Shown: piece after piece, positions 31,153-42,791 of the stretch | Numbering within the stretch: the stretch's first letter is position 1 | Layout of the letters: every line of letters starts with the position of its first letter | Made by a program: the position numbers and the translations under genes | NCBI GenBank assembly: GCA_963748105.1 | Contig: CAVVHP010000010.1 | Span: 1-64,000 of the forward strand | Reading direction: 5' to 3' | Length of the DNA: 64,000 nucleotides | From: JAKAGZ01 sp963748105 | GTDB taxonomy: Bacteria; Bacteroidota; Ignavibacteria; Ignavibacteriales; Ignavibacteriaceae | Notes under the pieces: model-generated | What the model saw: only the letters and a program-made list of their open reading frames with translations | Told to the model about the DNA's origin: nothing | Database searches by the model: none

Positions 31153-31266
31153 CTAACCACCTGTCTCCAACTTGGCGAGACTAGACACCTGCTGCCACCC
31201 GCCGTCTCCCGATGGTAGCGCAGGCACTGAATGCTCAATCGGCTCTATCTGCCATCGTCTTGAGTG

Positions 31267-32576
31267 TCAAAGGGCTGCGTTTTCGATTGTCGAAGGCTCG
31301 TTGTAGATACCGGCAATCGCCCTGCTTGTCCCGAAAAGGCGTACTCCGTTGCCGACGGTCAGGCTGAGCGGGCGGGCGAACGCTCTGGTTACCCCTGCGG
31401 TTGCCGCTGCCAGCAGCTGAAAGGGCGCCGAGATGATGCTGACGATGCCGATGACGCGGGAGCGGTTTGCCGCAGTGAGCTCCTGGACGAGGAGCACGAT
31501 TGCGGCCAGGAACACATTGGCGACAACCGTCGCGATACAAGCCCAGGAACGACATACGCCTTAGGGACCAGCGAAGGCCATCGGGTTCCCGACCCAATCG
31601 AAACCGACCGCCGAGCGCATAGACGGCCGAAGCCGAGACCAGGAAGGTGTTGAACCGGTGATGGTTGTGCCGGGACACCGCTCGGTCATTGCTGAATGGC
31701 AGCCCTCATGACCCGGGGGCCCATCACATAGTCCGAGCCCGACTCCGATGACAATGATCGGGACTGCGGCGATGCGGGCTGCTTCGGCATAGCCGAGCAC
31801 CTCGAGACCCGCCGTAAACGTGATGATCGACGCGGCGCCAAACGCCGCGACCGGCTCGATGCCAACGCCGATCATCAGCCAGACTCCCGAGCGCATCAGG
31901 CTGCGGGGATCGAGACGTTCGAGGGCGGGTTCCGCTGCCCACGGCTTGGGCAGGATCAGACCGAGGAGCAGGGACAGCAGATTGGCGATCGCAAGCGCAC
32001 CGAATGGGATCCATCCTTGGTCACGTCGAGCAGGAGCATGACCCGATCGAGGCGGCCGATATGGCGACCTGTGTCGCTGATACGGTTGCCGCTGCCCACG
32101 ATCGATCGGCGATATGGAGCATCCGTCGCACGTGATCCTGGGTCGGCCAGAGGAACGTGGTGACGGCTGCGGTGATGGTGAGCGGGGTAACCACGTCGGC
32201 CGTAGAGGTTTGGGCTGCCACCAGTGTGGCGATCCCTATCGCCATGGCTCCTGCCAGCGAAGGTCCGATCCCATAGAAGATGCTCTGGGTGAGCACCCGG
32301 GTGCGGTGAGCAGGTGGCCAAGCGACGGCGACGACCTCGGACGGGACGTAGATGAGATTGTTGGCAATGACCTGTGCGAAGTTGAACGCGGTGAAGAAGA
32401 TGGCGTAGACGCCCAGTTCGGCGCACCGAGAATGGTGGCGGCGACCAACCGGTGAGGAATGTGGCGAGCGATGACATTGCGGCGTCGACGACACCCGCCC
32501 CGATTCCCAGTCTGCCGACAATCCGGCTACGGAAGGAACGCCCGGGCTCGTCCCCTGCAGGTTGCGGCTCGGTCAT
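31267..32576 (-). CDS. Polysaccharide flippase-like membrane protein 1, frameshifted
   Basis: A polytopic membrane protein of about 435 residues resembling Wzx/MATE-like glycan flippases. It is a paralogue of the proteins at 43,781 and 46,221: shared elements are VVDAAMSSLATFLTG, VYAIFFTAFNFAQVIANN with LIYVPSEVVAVA, TQDHVRRMLHIADRSW, EVLGYAEAARIA and a late FARPL. These proteins would move lipid-linked sugar units across the membrane. ATG at 32,576 overlaps the O-antigen ligase stop as ATGA. Frames change near 32,430, 32,040, 31,725 and 31,550. The stop at 31,267 follows FDNRKR/STIENAAL alternatives, so the C-terminus is uncertain. Confidence 0.75.
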
Positions 32577-34128
32577 CCGCGGATACCGGTTCGGTGCTTG
32601 GAGGCAGTGTCCCACGTAGTGGTCGCAAACGACGGAAAGCGGTTCTGCTGGGCGAGGACCACGAGGGCCGACCCCTGCGCCGAAAAAGGCCCATAACACC
32701 GCGGCCACCTGTGCGCCTTCGAGAGTCGGGTCGAAGAAGCAGTTCACGAGGATGCGGTATCGGGGCCATCATCACCCAGCTGACGATCGCCGATTCTCTG
32801 AGGACGGTCCCGGTAGCGGAGCCGCCTACGCAGCGTCTGCATCTCTGCGATCCATGCCGTCCACAAGATGACCCAGAGGATCGCACCGAACCACCCATCC
32901 GTGCCAATACATCGACATGGGAGTTGTGCGGATTGCGCAGCGGGGTCTGGTCGTCGGTCGTGATCCCGTACCGTGCGCCGATGTCGGGGCCCATGCCAAA
33001 CCCAATGATGGGTGACTCCTTGCTGACATCGTTCAGGACCTGGGTCCAGATCTTGAGGCGCCAAGTCGTGGTTGTCTTCTGCCTCTGGCCGCCTGCGTCC
33101 TGGTTGAAGATGCTGGTGACGTTGTCGGCGAATTGTTGGATGGACACGTCGCGCTCATCGAACAATGCGATTCTGACGTCGAAGATGATCCCGATGGCTC
33201 CGGCAAAGACGAGAACCGCAATCATCATTACCACCATCTCGATGCGCTTCTTGCTGAGCAGGAAGAGGAGCGCCGCGATGAGCACGGCGCTCGCCACCAT
33301 GCCGCCGCGGTTCTGAAGCCCGGTGAAGACGATGACGAACGTAGCCAGCGTCGTGAGCGCGGCCCGCTGGCGTGTGGTGAAGAGCTTGGCGTCCCCGTCG
33401 GCCATCCAGAGGAATGCGATCCCGATGGCGGCGAGCACGGCCATGTTCCCGCTGCGGTGGAAGAACATGGAGATGTCGGAGTCGGGGACCAGGATGTTCT
33501 GGGGTGCCATGAAAACGGCAGAACGGTCGCAATCGGGAACCAGATGAGGTAGATCGGGAGCAGCCTTGCGTAGCCGACGAACCATTTGTTGACCCGACGG
33601 GGATCGGATACGAGCAGCATGGCAACGAATATCGCGAAGATCCCGTAGTACCAGAGCGCCGAGTCGCGTACTGCATCGATCCCCCAGGGAATGATGCCCA
33701 TGGCGAGCAAGGCCGCGCCCCACAGCATGAAGTTGCGGAGCGCCTTCAGCGAAGAGCTCGAGCGGATCAGGCTGCCGACGCCGCTGTGTGCGCTGAGCAT
33801 CACCCAGATACCGAGGGCGATCACCATCTCGCCGACAAACAGTGGTGTCCCGGGGACATGAATCCAGGCGAACGGCCTGATCGAACATGCATGTAGCCGA
33901 TGAGCACGACAGACGACGGCCCTCTCCAGCCAGCGCATCTGGGGCGGCTCGGGTGCCAGGTACCGGGCGTCGGGCATGGCGGAAGCGGTGGAGCGGAAGG
34001 TGGCGAGGTGCGGGCGACAGACGGGCGCAGTGCCGGCCAGCACCGCTCCGATGGAGCGCGAAAACAGTGATCGCGATGACCAGCAGCGACGTGCTGGCGA
34101 TAGCCGCAATGAGCGGTGCGAAACACAT
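32573..34128 (-). CDS. O-antigen ligase / Wzy-type polymerase membrane protein, frameshifted
   Basis: A polytopic protein of about 520 residues of the PF04932 type, which joins or polymerises glycans at the outer face of the membrane. Membrane segments include LFVGEMVIALGIWVMLSA, ALWYYGIFAIFVAMLLV, MAVLAAIGIAFLWMADG and MVVMMIAVLVFAGAIGIIF. The family's periplasmic loop is present: SPIIGFGMGPDIGARYG followed by RNPHNSHVDVLARMG with the conserved His. Frames change near 34,060, 33,870, 33,510, 32,900 and 32,740. The stop overlaps flippase 1. ATG at 34,128 is the best start, with an alternative a few codons upstream in another frame. Confidence 0.8.
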
Positions 34129-34247
34129 TGGCCAACATCCTCATCTCCCGCCGGTCGTGCCGGTACGACCTGCCGCCGGCGCCTGGAGAACGATGGCTGC
34201 CCGGCGCATCACGGCACCCGAAAGCGTCGCCCGTATTCATCGGAGAG

Positions 34248-36025
34248 CTATGCCGCGGGCTCGTTGCGGCCGTTGGAGCCGCTGCGTCCGAGCATCTCGC
34301 GCCGCAGCGGTGCGAAGTTGTACACGTAGCCGAGCACGGGCACTCCGACGACGCTCAGGTATCGCTGCAACTCCTCGGCGACTGATATGTCGCTGCGATG
34401 GGCGACAACGATCATCACCCGATCGGCGAGCCGTACCACGGTTCCGCTATGGGCGAGACGCAGCACCGGCGGGGCGTCTATCAGCACGAGGTCGAACGCG
34501 ATCCTCGATCTCATGGATCAGGTTGGCCGCCTGGGTTGATGCGAAGAACTCGGGGATCCGGGTTCCGTGGGTGCCTCGCTTGAACAGCGTGACCGAGCCG
34601 CCCTGCGCGCCTGGGATCTCCTGGCCGATCTCGTCGGGAGTGGCTTCACCGGCGACGACGTCGGTGAGACCCGGGTCGTCGAGACTGTCGGGGGCAAGCA
34701 TCCGGGTCAGGGCAGGGTTGACGAAGTCAGCGTCGATCAGCGCCACCCGCCGACCGGTTCTCGCCGAAGCGAAGGCAGTATTGGCGGTGACCGTCGTCTT
34801 GCCGTCGGCGAGAGTCGCAGAGGCAATGACAACCGACTTGAAGGGATTGTCCGTGGCGCTGTGCTGGCGCAGCTCGATACCGGTTGCGACAAACCGGAAA
34901 GCCTCGGCGGCAGCAGAATGGGGAGCTTCTGTCGTCGGGAGCGATGTGGTCAGTCGCTCTTCTGCAAAGACGGGCACATCCGCGATCAGGCCCGTCTGCA
35001 GGACTCCTGCCGGCTCGCCACGACTGTGGAAGCCACGACGACGCCTTGCCAGTGACTGGGCAACGAACGGCGCCGATGATCGCACCACTGAGCATGCCGA
35101 GGATGATCAGTAGCACCGGGCTGGATGGCTCGGCTCCTTCGGCCGGCGAGGTGAACACGACGATGTTGCCTGCCAGCTCCGACTTGACTGCGAGTTGATC
35201 GCGCTGCGACTGGAGGGCGCTGAGCCGTCCCTGGATCGCATCCTGCTCGTTCTGGAGTACCGCGATTTCGTTGGGCTCCTGGAACGTGCCGAGCGCGATG
35301 GTGAGCAGATCGACCCTGGTGCGTAGCTGCGTCGAGCTCAGCATTGGCTGCGTCGATTACCGCCTGGTCTGCGGTCGCCGGTGGCATCTCGTAGTTGAGC
35401 ACTGCCTCGATCGCAGCCTGGAGCTCGGTTCTCGATCTGGTCTGGTCTGCGGTCGTGCTTGTCGTATCCGTCGAGCTTGTCGCCGACCTGGTTCAGCTCG
35501 TCCACCCGCTGTGCGATCGACCGATCCAGCTCGCTGCAGGGCGTCCTCGAACGTGCGCCTGGGCGCCTTCGCTGCTCACAGCCCGGTAGGCGCGTGGCGA
35601 GCTCATTGGCGACGATGACCGCCGTGGCCGGATCCGGATCGGAATATGAGATGGTCAGCAGGTCGGTTGCGTTCGCGGCGCCGACGTGATGTTGCCGAGC
35701 ATCTCTCGCCGTCGATCACGATAGGTGGGTCGTATGTCGGCCAATTGCTCGAGCGGCTCGATCGGCGACGGTCCGGGACTTGGGCGATCTGGATCTGATC
35801 GGCGACATAGCGCTCAGGGCTCAGCTGACTGTTTGACATCGAAGACGATCGATGACCGCGGGTCCTGAACCGCAAGGGTGCGGTGGCGGTCCAGGTCTCG
35901 TTGCTGTCTGCAGTACCACCAGGCGAGAGCCGTAAAGACCACTGTGTCGTCGCCAGCACGAGCCACTTGTATCGCCACGCGGCACCCAGCAGCGTCGGCT
36001 CCAGATTCAGGTTGACGGGTTCCAT
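34248..36025 (-). CDS. Wzz chain-length determinant fused to bacterial tyrosine kinase, frameshifted
   Basis: A co-polymerase/BY-kinase protein that sets exopolysaccharide chain length. The N-terminal Wzz domain begins MEPVNLNLEPTLLGAAWRYKW with the first membrane helix (LVLATT...) and continues into a coiled coil (EIAVLQNEQDAIQGRLSAL). The second helix is SPVLLIILGMLSGAIIGA. The cytoplasmic kinase has Walker A ASATLADGKTTVTANTAF, Walker A' VALIDADFVNPAL and Walker B FDLVLIDAPPVL. No Tyr-rich tail is seen; the protein ends SNGRNEPAA. Frames change at least eight times (for example near 35,930, 35,750, 35,680, 35,560, 35,350, 35,060, 34,510). It probably starts the minus-strand glycan operon. 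Confidence 0.83.
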
Positions 36026-36344
36026 TCGTTCTTTCAGATCGATGGACAGCGAGCGTACTACAAGCCTCAGTTCAAGCTGGGGCCGTAACGTGAATCTGGT
36101 ACGGCGCCCACTGGCCGCCGATCGCACGGCTCATTGTCCCGCCCCGAACCGTATTCTCGCAGCAATAGCCAATGCATGACCAAGGCTGGGCCGCGACTGG
36201 AACGCCTTATTCTCCGGCGGGTGGTGCAGTCGCTTAGGATCAGCGGAGCCGTGGGCCAGAACCACGGGTCAGCAAGCCCAATAACGGGCGGGGGTTGGAC
36301 CCGTCTTCAACATGTGGGGTAGAAAACATGAGAGGTAGGCAAAG
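36026..36344. promoter_or_regulatory. Divergent intergenic region between glycan operons
   Basis: 319 bases between the Wzz/kinase gene (-) and the epimerase gene (+). I see no gene. It must hold both promoters. The only clear site is GAGAGG at about 36,330-36,335 with a second AAAGG just before the GTG at 36,345. No palindromic operator is obvious. Confidence 0.45.
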
Positions 36345-37347
36345 GTGAAGCTTCTGATTTTTGGTGCGGGCGGGTTCATCGGCTCGAACCTGGTCGAGCA
36401 TCTGATCGAGCAGGGTGAACACGAGGTCGTCGGTCTTGACATCTCCAGCGAGAAGCTGGCCGGGATCGAGGGCCCGAACTTCAAGTTCATCAAGGGCAGC
36501 ATCGGCGACGCCGACCTGGCCAATGAGCTGGTGGCGGATAGCGACGTGGTGGTGGACCTCATTGCCTATGCCAACCCCAGCATCTACGTCACATCGCCTC
36601 TCGATGTCGTCAACCTCAACTTCTTCGAGAACATGAAGATCCTCGAGTACTGCCTTTCTCACGAGAAGAGGCTCATCCAGTACTCGACGTCTGAGGTCTA
36701 CGGCAAGCGCACCCGTGACGCGGAGTATTACGACGATACGTCCGATCTGGTCATGGGGCCTGTGCAGAAGCAGCGTTGGGTGTATGCGGCGTCCAAGCAG
36801 CTGCTCGAGCGCATCATCTACGCCCACGGTCATCAAGGGCGATCTCGAATACTCGATCATACGCCCCTTCAATTTCGTCGGACCGCGGTTTGACTACATG
36901 GTTCCCGCCGGTTCGAAGGGTGGGCCGCGGGTGTTCTCACACTTCCTGTCGGCGCTGTTCACCGGTGGACCGATTCATCTTGTCGACGGTGGCCAGCAGC
37001 ACCGTTGCTTCACCCACATCAAGGACGCGTCCGAGGCCTTCTCGACGATCCTCGAGCACCCGGGCGGCCACAACGAGATCTTCAACATCGGCAACCCCGA
37101 CACCAACATCACTATGGAGCGTCTGGCCGACATGATGCAGACGATCTACGGCGAGCTACCGGCGACCAAGCCGAAGAACGAGTTCATCGTCATCTCCGGT
37201 GAGGCCTTCTACGGAAAGGGCTACGAGGACATGGATCGGGTGCCGCCGAATGTCGACAAGCTGATGGCCTCGGTTGGAAGCCGAAGCGTGACCTCGACAC
37301 GATCTTCCGCGAGGCGATCAAGTACTACGTGGACCGTCCCGAGCTGA
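36345..37347 (+). CDS. NAD-dependent sugar-nucleotide epimerase/dehydratase, frameshifted
   Basis: An extended short-chain dehydrogenase acting on a nucleotide sugar, most like the UDP-glucuronate decarboxylase/4-keto-pentose (ArnA C-terminal-like) group. The N-terminal Rossmann motif is GAGGFIGSNLVEHLI; the catalytic region is YSTSEVYGKR and WVYAASKQLLERII (YxxxK); IIRPFNFVGPR and VDGGQQHRCFTHIKDASEA follow. It should supply a sugar donor to the surrounding glycan genes. GTG at 36,345 has GAGAGG nine bases upstream. Frames change near 36,835 and 37,275. In the final frame (LGWKPKRDLDTIFREAIKYYVD) there is no stop before the next gene, so a stop codon has probably been lost to sequence error and the 3' end is approximate. 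Confidence 0.85.
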
Positions 37348-37418
37348 CTGCAGGGATAGGCGAGCTAGCCACTCGGCTGATACCCACTCGCCGGTCTGGG
37401 CTCCGGCGGGGGGAGGGG

Positions 37419-39849
37419 ATGAATAAAATGGGGAATGGTAAGGCATACAGTCGGCGACGAGCGCTGGTGACAGCGCTCGTCGCTCTTCTGGTCTTCGGGG
37501 CGGCCCCGACGGTCCCGTCTGAGGCGGCGGGCAGTGTTGATGTGATGGTTATCGCGGCACATCCCGACGATGACATCATCATGGCCGGTGGGATCACAGA
37601 GGCAGCGCTGGATTCGGGTAAGAGTGTCATGGCCGCCTACCTGACAAACGGCGATGAGTATGACGCAACGATTGGTACCACCCGTCAGGAAGAAGGCGTT
37701 GCTGCTCAGGCTGTGCTCGGCCTCGGCGAGAGCAATCTCGTCTTCTTCGGGTATCCGTCGACGTATCTCAACTGCATCCGCTACGGGAACATCTACGACT
37801 ACGTCCCCTCTGGGGAAGACGCCCCCCACTGTGTCGACGACACGTGGATCGATGCACTCCCTTCCGCCGTCACGTATGCGTCTCACGGTCTCGACTCCAC
37901 CGATTACCACAATTACTTGACCGGCTCACACGCCGACTTTACCTGGGAGAACCTCTCGGCAGATTTGTACGACCTGCTCAACACTTACCGACCGGCCGAT
38001 ATCTACACACACGCCGTATGGGACATCCACCCGGACCACTCGGTCGTCGCATACGCGGTGATGGAGGCCGTCGACGCCATCGATGGCTACAACCCCACCA
38101 TCCACATCGACATCGTGCATCCCAACGATCCCGCGTATCCGAATCACGACTGGCCCTCCTACTCCGGTGGCCTGCCACAAACGACACCCAACTACTCGGC
38201 GACGTTGAGCCTCACGCCGACAAACGAGTGGGACCTCCTCGAGTCGACAACCGGCGGGGAGCTGGTCTGGGACCAGCGGGAGGTGGTGCCCGTGCCCGCA
38301 GACATGCTCAACAGTCTCTCGGGGAGCAACACCAAGTTCCTGGCAGTGGCGGCGCACGACTCTCAGTTCTACGACACCGGCGGGTTGATCCAGCGCTTCA
38401 TCCATACCGATGAGATCTTCTGGAAGTACCGCGTCGGTGCCCCGGCAAGCGTTGGAGACGCCTACACCGTCGACGAGGGTGGGTCGTTGGCAATCCCGGG
38501 TGGTCAAGGCGTGCTGGTCAACGACGTCCGCGGCACCAGCGGCATAACCCCTCAAATCGCATGGGACATGCTCGGCCCGATGAGCGCCAACCTTGTATCG
38601 GGACCAGCGCACGGGTCGCTCTCGCTGAACGCAGACGGGTCGTTCACCTATACCCACGACGGCTCGGAGACGACGAGCGACTCGTTCAGCTACTACATCG
38701 CACAAGGATCGGAAACCAGTTCGGCGGCGACGGTTGAGATCAACGTGAACCCGGTCGACGAGAATCCGACGGCAGACAACGATGGCCCCTATAACGTCGC
38801 AAACGGAGAATCCGTCAGCGTGAGCCCCCCGGGTGTTCTCGATGGAGACTCCGACCCGGAGGGTCTGGCCCTCTCGGCGCAACTGGTTTCCGATGTGTCT
38901 CACGGCGAATTGACGCTTGGCAGCGATGGGTCTTTCACCTACACCCACGACGGCTCTGCCACCCTGGCTGATTCATTCACGTATGTGGCCAAGGACCCTG
39001 CCGGCAACGAATCGAATCAGGCAACGGTGACGATAACGATCCAGCCTGCCGACTACGTCCCACCGCTGAATGTCACGGTCGCCGGGCCGACCACGGGTGC
39101 AACCGACATGCCGCAGACGTTCACCTCCGGTGTCTCGGGTGGTGAGGGAACACGCCGCTTTGCATGGGCAGCGCGTCTCGGCGGATCGGTTGTTGCCACT
39201 TCCGCCGATGCCAAATTCTCGTTCACTCCGAATGCTCCCGGCACATACGATGTGGAGTTGCTCGTCTCCGACGACACGGGCTCGGCCGGCGCTACGACGA
39301 AGATGACTGTTCTCGGAGATGTGGGAAGCTCAGCATTCCTCGGAGACATCATCTGGCTTGCCGATGCGGGAATCACCAAAGGATGCAACCCGCCAACAAA
39401 TGACCTGTTCTGTCCCAATAACTACGTCACCCGGGGTCAGATGGCTGCGTTCCTGGTTCGCTTTCTCGGACTCAGCGACAATGGTGGTGGCGATCTGTTC
39501 CTCGACGATGACGGCCTGGTTTTCGAGTCAGACATCGACAAGCTGGCTACGGCAGGCATCACCCTGGGCTGTAATCCGCCGGCGAATGACCGCTTCTGTC
39601 CCAATGATCCTGTCACCCGGGGTCAGATGGCTGCGTTCTTGGTGCGGGCACTCGGGCTCGCAGATGACGGCGGCGGCAACTTGTTCCTCGACGATGACGG
39701 CTTGGTGTTCGAGTCCCACATCGACAAACTGGCCACGGCAGGCATAACCCGTGGGCTGCAATCCGCCCGACAACACGCTGTTCTGCCCGAACAGTCCGGT
39801 GACGAGGGGCCAGATGGCTGCCTTCCTACACAGAGCCGAAGGCTTGTAG
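37419..39849 (+). CDS. Secreted PIG-L deacetylase with cadherin-like repeats and three SLH domains
   Basis: A surface protein of about 810 residues. A signal peptide (ALVTALVALLVFGAAPTVPSEA) leads into a PIG-L/LmbE N-acetyl-sugar deacetylase domain (about residues 40-330) with the metal motif AAHPDDD near 37,556 and DIHPDHSVVAYAV. Next come two cadherin-like/VCBS repeats (VDEGGSLAIPGGQGVLVND, GSFTYTHDGSETTSDSFSY and a second copy with LADSFTYVAKDPAGN) and an Ig-like domain. Three SLH domains end the protein, each with GITxGCNPP...FCPN...VTRGQMAAFL. SLH domains bind secondary cell-wall polymer. ATG at 37,419 follows GGGGAGGGG. One indel near 39,765 shifts the last SLH repeat; correcting it gives MAAFLHRAEGL and the stop at 39,847-39,849. 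It may deacetylate the glycan made by neighbouring genes. Confidence 0.88.
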
Positions 39850-40045
39850 GTAGGGAGACCAGGAGGTAGCCCGCTCTGATCCAATACCGGTCAGGGCTGA
39901 CTCGCCTACCGGTGGTCGTCACAACGCGGATTGTGGTCAGTGATATTGTTTCGGTGGTGGGCCAGGCAAGGGGCCGCGGTGCTCGTTATCCTTGCTCTAC
40001 CGGTAGGAAATTCGGTTCTACTCAATCGATTGTGAGGGAACATTC
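39850..40045 (+). other. Intergenic region upstream of the propeller-SLH gene
   Basis: 196 bases without a gene. The proximal end has GTGAGGGAAC just before the ATG at 40,046, giving a plausible ribosome-binding site. No terminator hairpin with a U tract is seen, so the two SLH genes may be cotranscribed. Confidence 0.4.
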
Positions 40046-42648
40046 ATGACTGTTGCAGACGGAGGGTTTCGCCGCCTTCTCCTAGCGTTTGTAGCTGCCG
40101 CCATGCTCTTCGGGGTACTGTCGGTCGTTGCCATCCAGCGTGCGGAAGCGGCATACCCGGGAGGATCCAACTGGGTCGTCTTTGAAAACAGCGAAGGCGC
40201 CAGTGACAGCGAGTTGTGGGCCATACCGGCCGACGGCTCGGCGGCACCGGTCAACCTGACCGACGATCTGTCATTCCAGGCGGATCCGGTCTTCTCGCCG
40301 GACGGGACCAAGCTGGCCTTTGCCAGCGACCACGGTGCCAACTCGAGCATCTACGTGGCGACCTTCAATCCGGCTGGACCGTCCATCAATGCAGTCGGGT
40401 CCTGGGTTCAGGTGACAAGTGGTGGTACCGACGCCGAGCCGACCTGGTCGCCGGACGGCAGCACGATCGCCTTCGAGCGCTGGTTCGACTTCTATCCGAC
40501 TGGCGCCGCGGATTCGACCTCTGCGACGAACTTGACCGATGCGGGCGCAACTTTCCAGACAGATGGGGTGTATGCAGGGGCCGGCGATCACCAACGTCAC
40601 CAATGGAAACACTGTTGGGCTGGTCGATTCGGTGGTCAGTGAGACCGAACTCGTGACCGACATCTCGTGGACCAGCGGCGACACCTACTCGATCGAGGTC
40701 TCGCACGCCCGGGTCTTTACGGCAGCCGCCAACGGCTCCGATGCGGGCAGCGAGACTCAGCTTGGCGAGACACCATCCACCGCGGGCCAGCCCTCGTACA
40801 CCGACCGGTATCCGGCGTGGGATCCGACCGGTTCGCTGATCGCATTCACATCAGGGCGAAACGGCAACGACGACATCTACACGTTCACGACGGCGGGAGC
40901 GACACCAACCAATCTCACCGACGACGGTGTGACCGGTATCGATACGCCGGCGATCCGGCCTTCGTGGTCCCCTGACGGTCAGAGCGTCGTCTTCCAGACG
41001 TACAAGCCCTCTCTCACCTACGAGAGTCTTTGGAAGGTCAATCGCACCGGGACCACGGTCACCCAGCTCACGACCTCGACCGACGACGCGCTCTCCCCGG
41101 CCTGGTCGCCGGACGGTACCAAGATCGCCTATCAGAACGGGACCGACGGGGCGCTCTATGTGATGCCGGCTGTTGCCGGTGGCACCGCGGTTGCTCTCAC
41201 CACGGCGGGGACTCCCACTGGTCCGCACAACACACCGGATTGGCAGCCGGCCCTCGTCGGTGTCAACGACACAGCTTCCGTGAACGAAGGTGGCACGGTA
41301 GACGTGGACGTGCTGGCCAACGATAACGCGCTCGGCTCGACGTACGGGACCGTCAACACGTCGGCGACACTGGTCCAGTCACCCACCAAGGGCACGGCGA
41401 CCAGAGACGCATCAGATGGCTCGTTCATCTATCACCACACCGGTGGCGAGATCGGTACATCTGCGGTAACCGACAGCTTCGTGTACACGGTGACACAGGG
41501 CTCGTTCACGTCGACGGCGACGGTGACCGTTACCATTAACCCGGTCAACAATGCCCCGACTGCTGTTGCCGACGAGTACCTGGCGAGCCACGGGGCGACC
41601 CTCAACGTTTCAGCAGCGGACGGTCTACTGGCCAATGACACCGATCCTGAACATGCCGGGCTGAGTGCGGTCAAGAAGTCGGAACCGGCGCATGGCACGG
41701 TGACGGTGAATCCCAACGGATCGTTTGTGTATACAAACGACGGTCTGTCGGCCGGCGCGGTAGCCGACACGTTCACCTACGCCGCCAATGACGGTACAAG
41801 CGACTCCAACATTGCCACCGTGACCATCAACGTTGGGCCGGAGTCGACGGATCCGCCCTCGGTGACGGTGAGTGGGCCCGGTTTTGGCGCCCCCGGTGTC
41901 GAAGCGAACTTCTCATTGTCAGTAACAAATGGCTCAGGCCCGCGTGTGTACGACTGGTCCGTGACGTTGAGCGGCAGTGAGGTTGCATCCGGCTCCTCGC
42001 CGACGCTCACGTTCACACCGGCAGGTTCCGGTGTCTACACGGTCTCGGCGACCGTCACCGACGACGCCGGACTCGGTACCGATACTGCTGAATTCAGGGT
42101 GATGAACGATATTGCTTCCAGCGTCTTCACGAACGACATCGTGTGGCTGGCCAACGAAGGCATCACGAAGGGCTGCAACCCGCCGACCAACGACCAGTAC
42201 TGCCCGAACAACAACGTGACTCGTGGTCAGATGGCTGCGTTCCTGGTTCGTTTCCTCGGACTAACCAGTATCGACTCGGCGGTCGCATTTCACGACATCA
42301 GCGGGTCCGTTTTCGAGGACGACATCCTGAATCTCGCTACGGCCGGGATCACCAAGGGCTGTAACCCGTCCGAGGGCAACACGAAGTATTGCCCGAACGA
42401 TCACGGTGACCCGTGGCCAGATGGCGGCGTTCCTGGTGCGGGCGTTGGCGTTGACCGATGCTGGCGCCGGCAACCTGTTCATTGACGACGACAACTCGGT
42501 GTTCGAGCACAACATCGACATCCTGGCTACGGCTGGGATCACCAAGGGCTGTAACCCATCCGAGGGCAACACGATGTTCTGCCCGACCAGTTCGGTGACC
42601 CGTGGCCAGATGGCTGCGTTCCTGCACCGGGCGTTCGATCTCAAGTAG
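40046..42648 (+). CDS. Secreted TolB-like beta-propeller protein with cadherin-like and SLH domains, frameshifted
   Basis: A surface protein of about 865 residues. Signal peptide (LLLAFVAAAMLFGVLSVVA), then WD40-like PD40 blades of a TolB-type propeller (FSPDGTKLAFASD, WSPDGSTIAFERW, WDPTGSLIAFTSG, WSPDGQSVVFQTY, WSPDGTKIAYQN). Two cadherin-like/VCBS repeats follow (VNEGGTVDVDVLANDNALG; SHGATLNVSAADGLLANDTD), then an Ig-like domain and three SLH domains of the GCNPP/CNPSEGN ... VTRGQMAAFL type ending HRAFDLK. Architecture parallels the PIG-L protein upstream, with a binding propeller in place of the enzyme. Frames change near 40,570 and 42,405. Transcription should end at the hairpin 33 bases downstream. 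Confidence 0.87.
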
Positions 42649-42680
42649 GTCGAGCGGCGATCCAACGAGACCATGAGAAG

Positions 42681-42715
42681 AAGTGGGGGACCCGTACCGG
42701 GTCCCCCACTTTCTA
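42681..42715 (+). terminator. Strong intrinsic terminator, likely bidirectional
   Basis: AAGTGGGGGACCCG-TAC-CGGGTCCCCCACTT is a perfect 14-bp stem with a 3-base loop at 42,681-42,711, followed by TTCT on the plus strand and preceded by CTTC on the other. It sits between the convergent ends of the SLH-protein block and the minus-strand glycan operon. Confidence 0.85.
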
Positions 42716-42791
42716 TTGCAGACGTGTCAGATGTGGCATTCCTTGCAGAGAATGACGGGGATACATCCGGCTTCCCCGATCATCGGTACGG

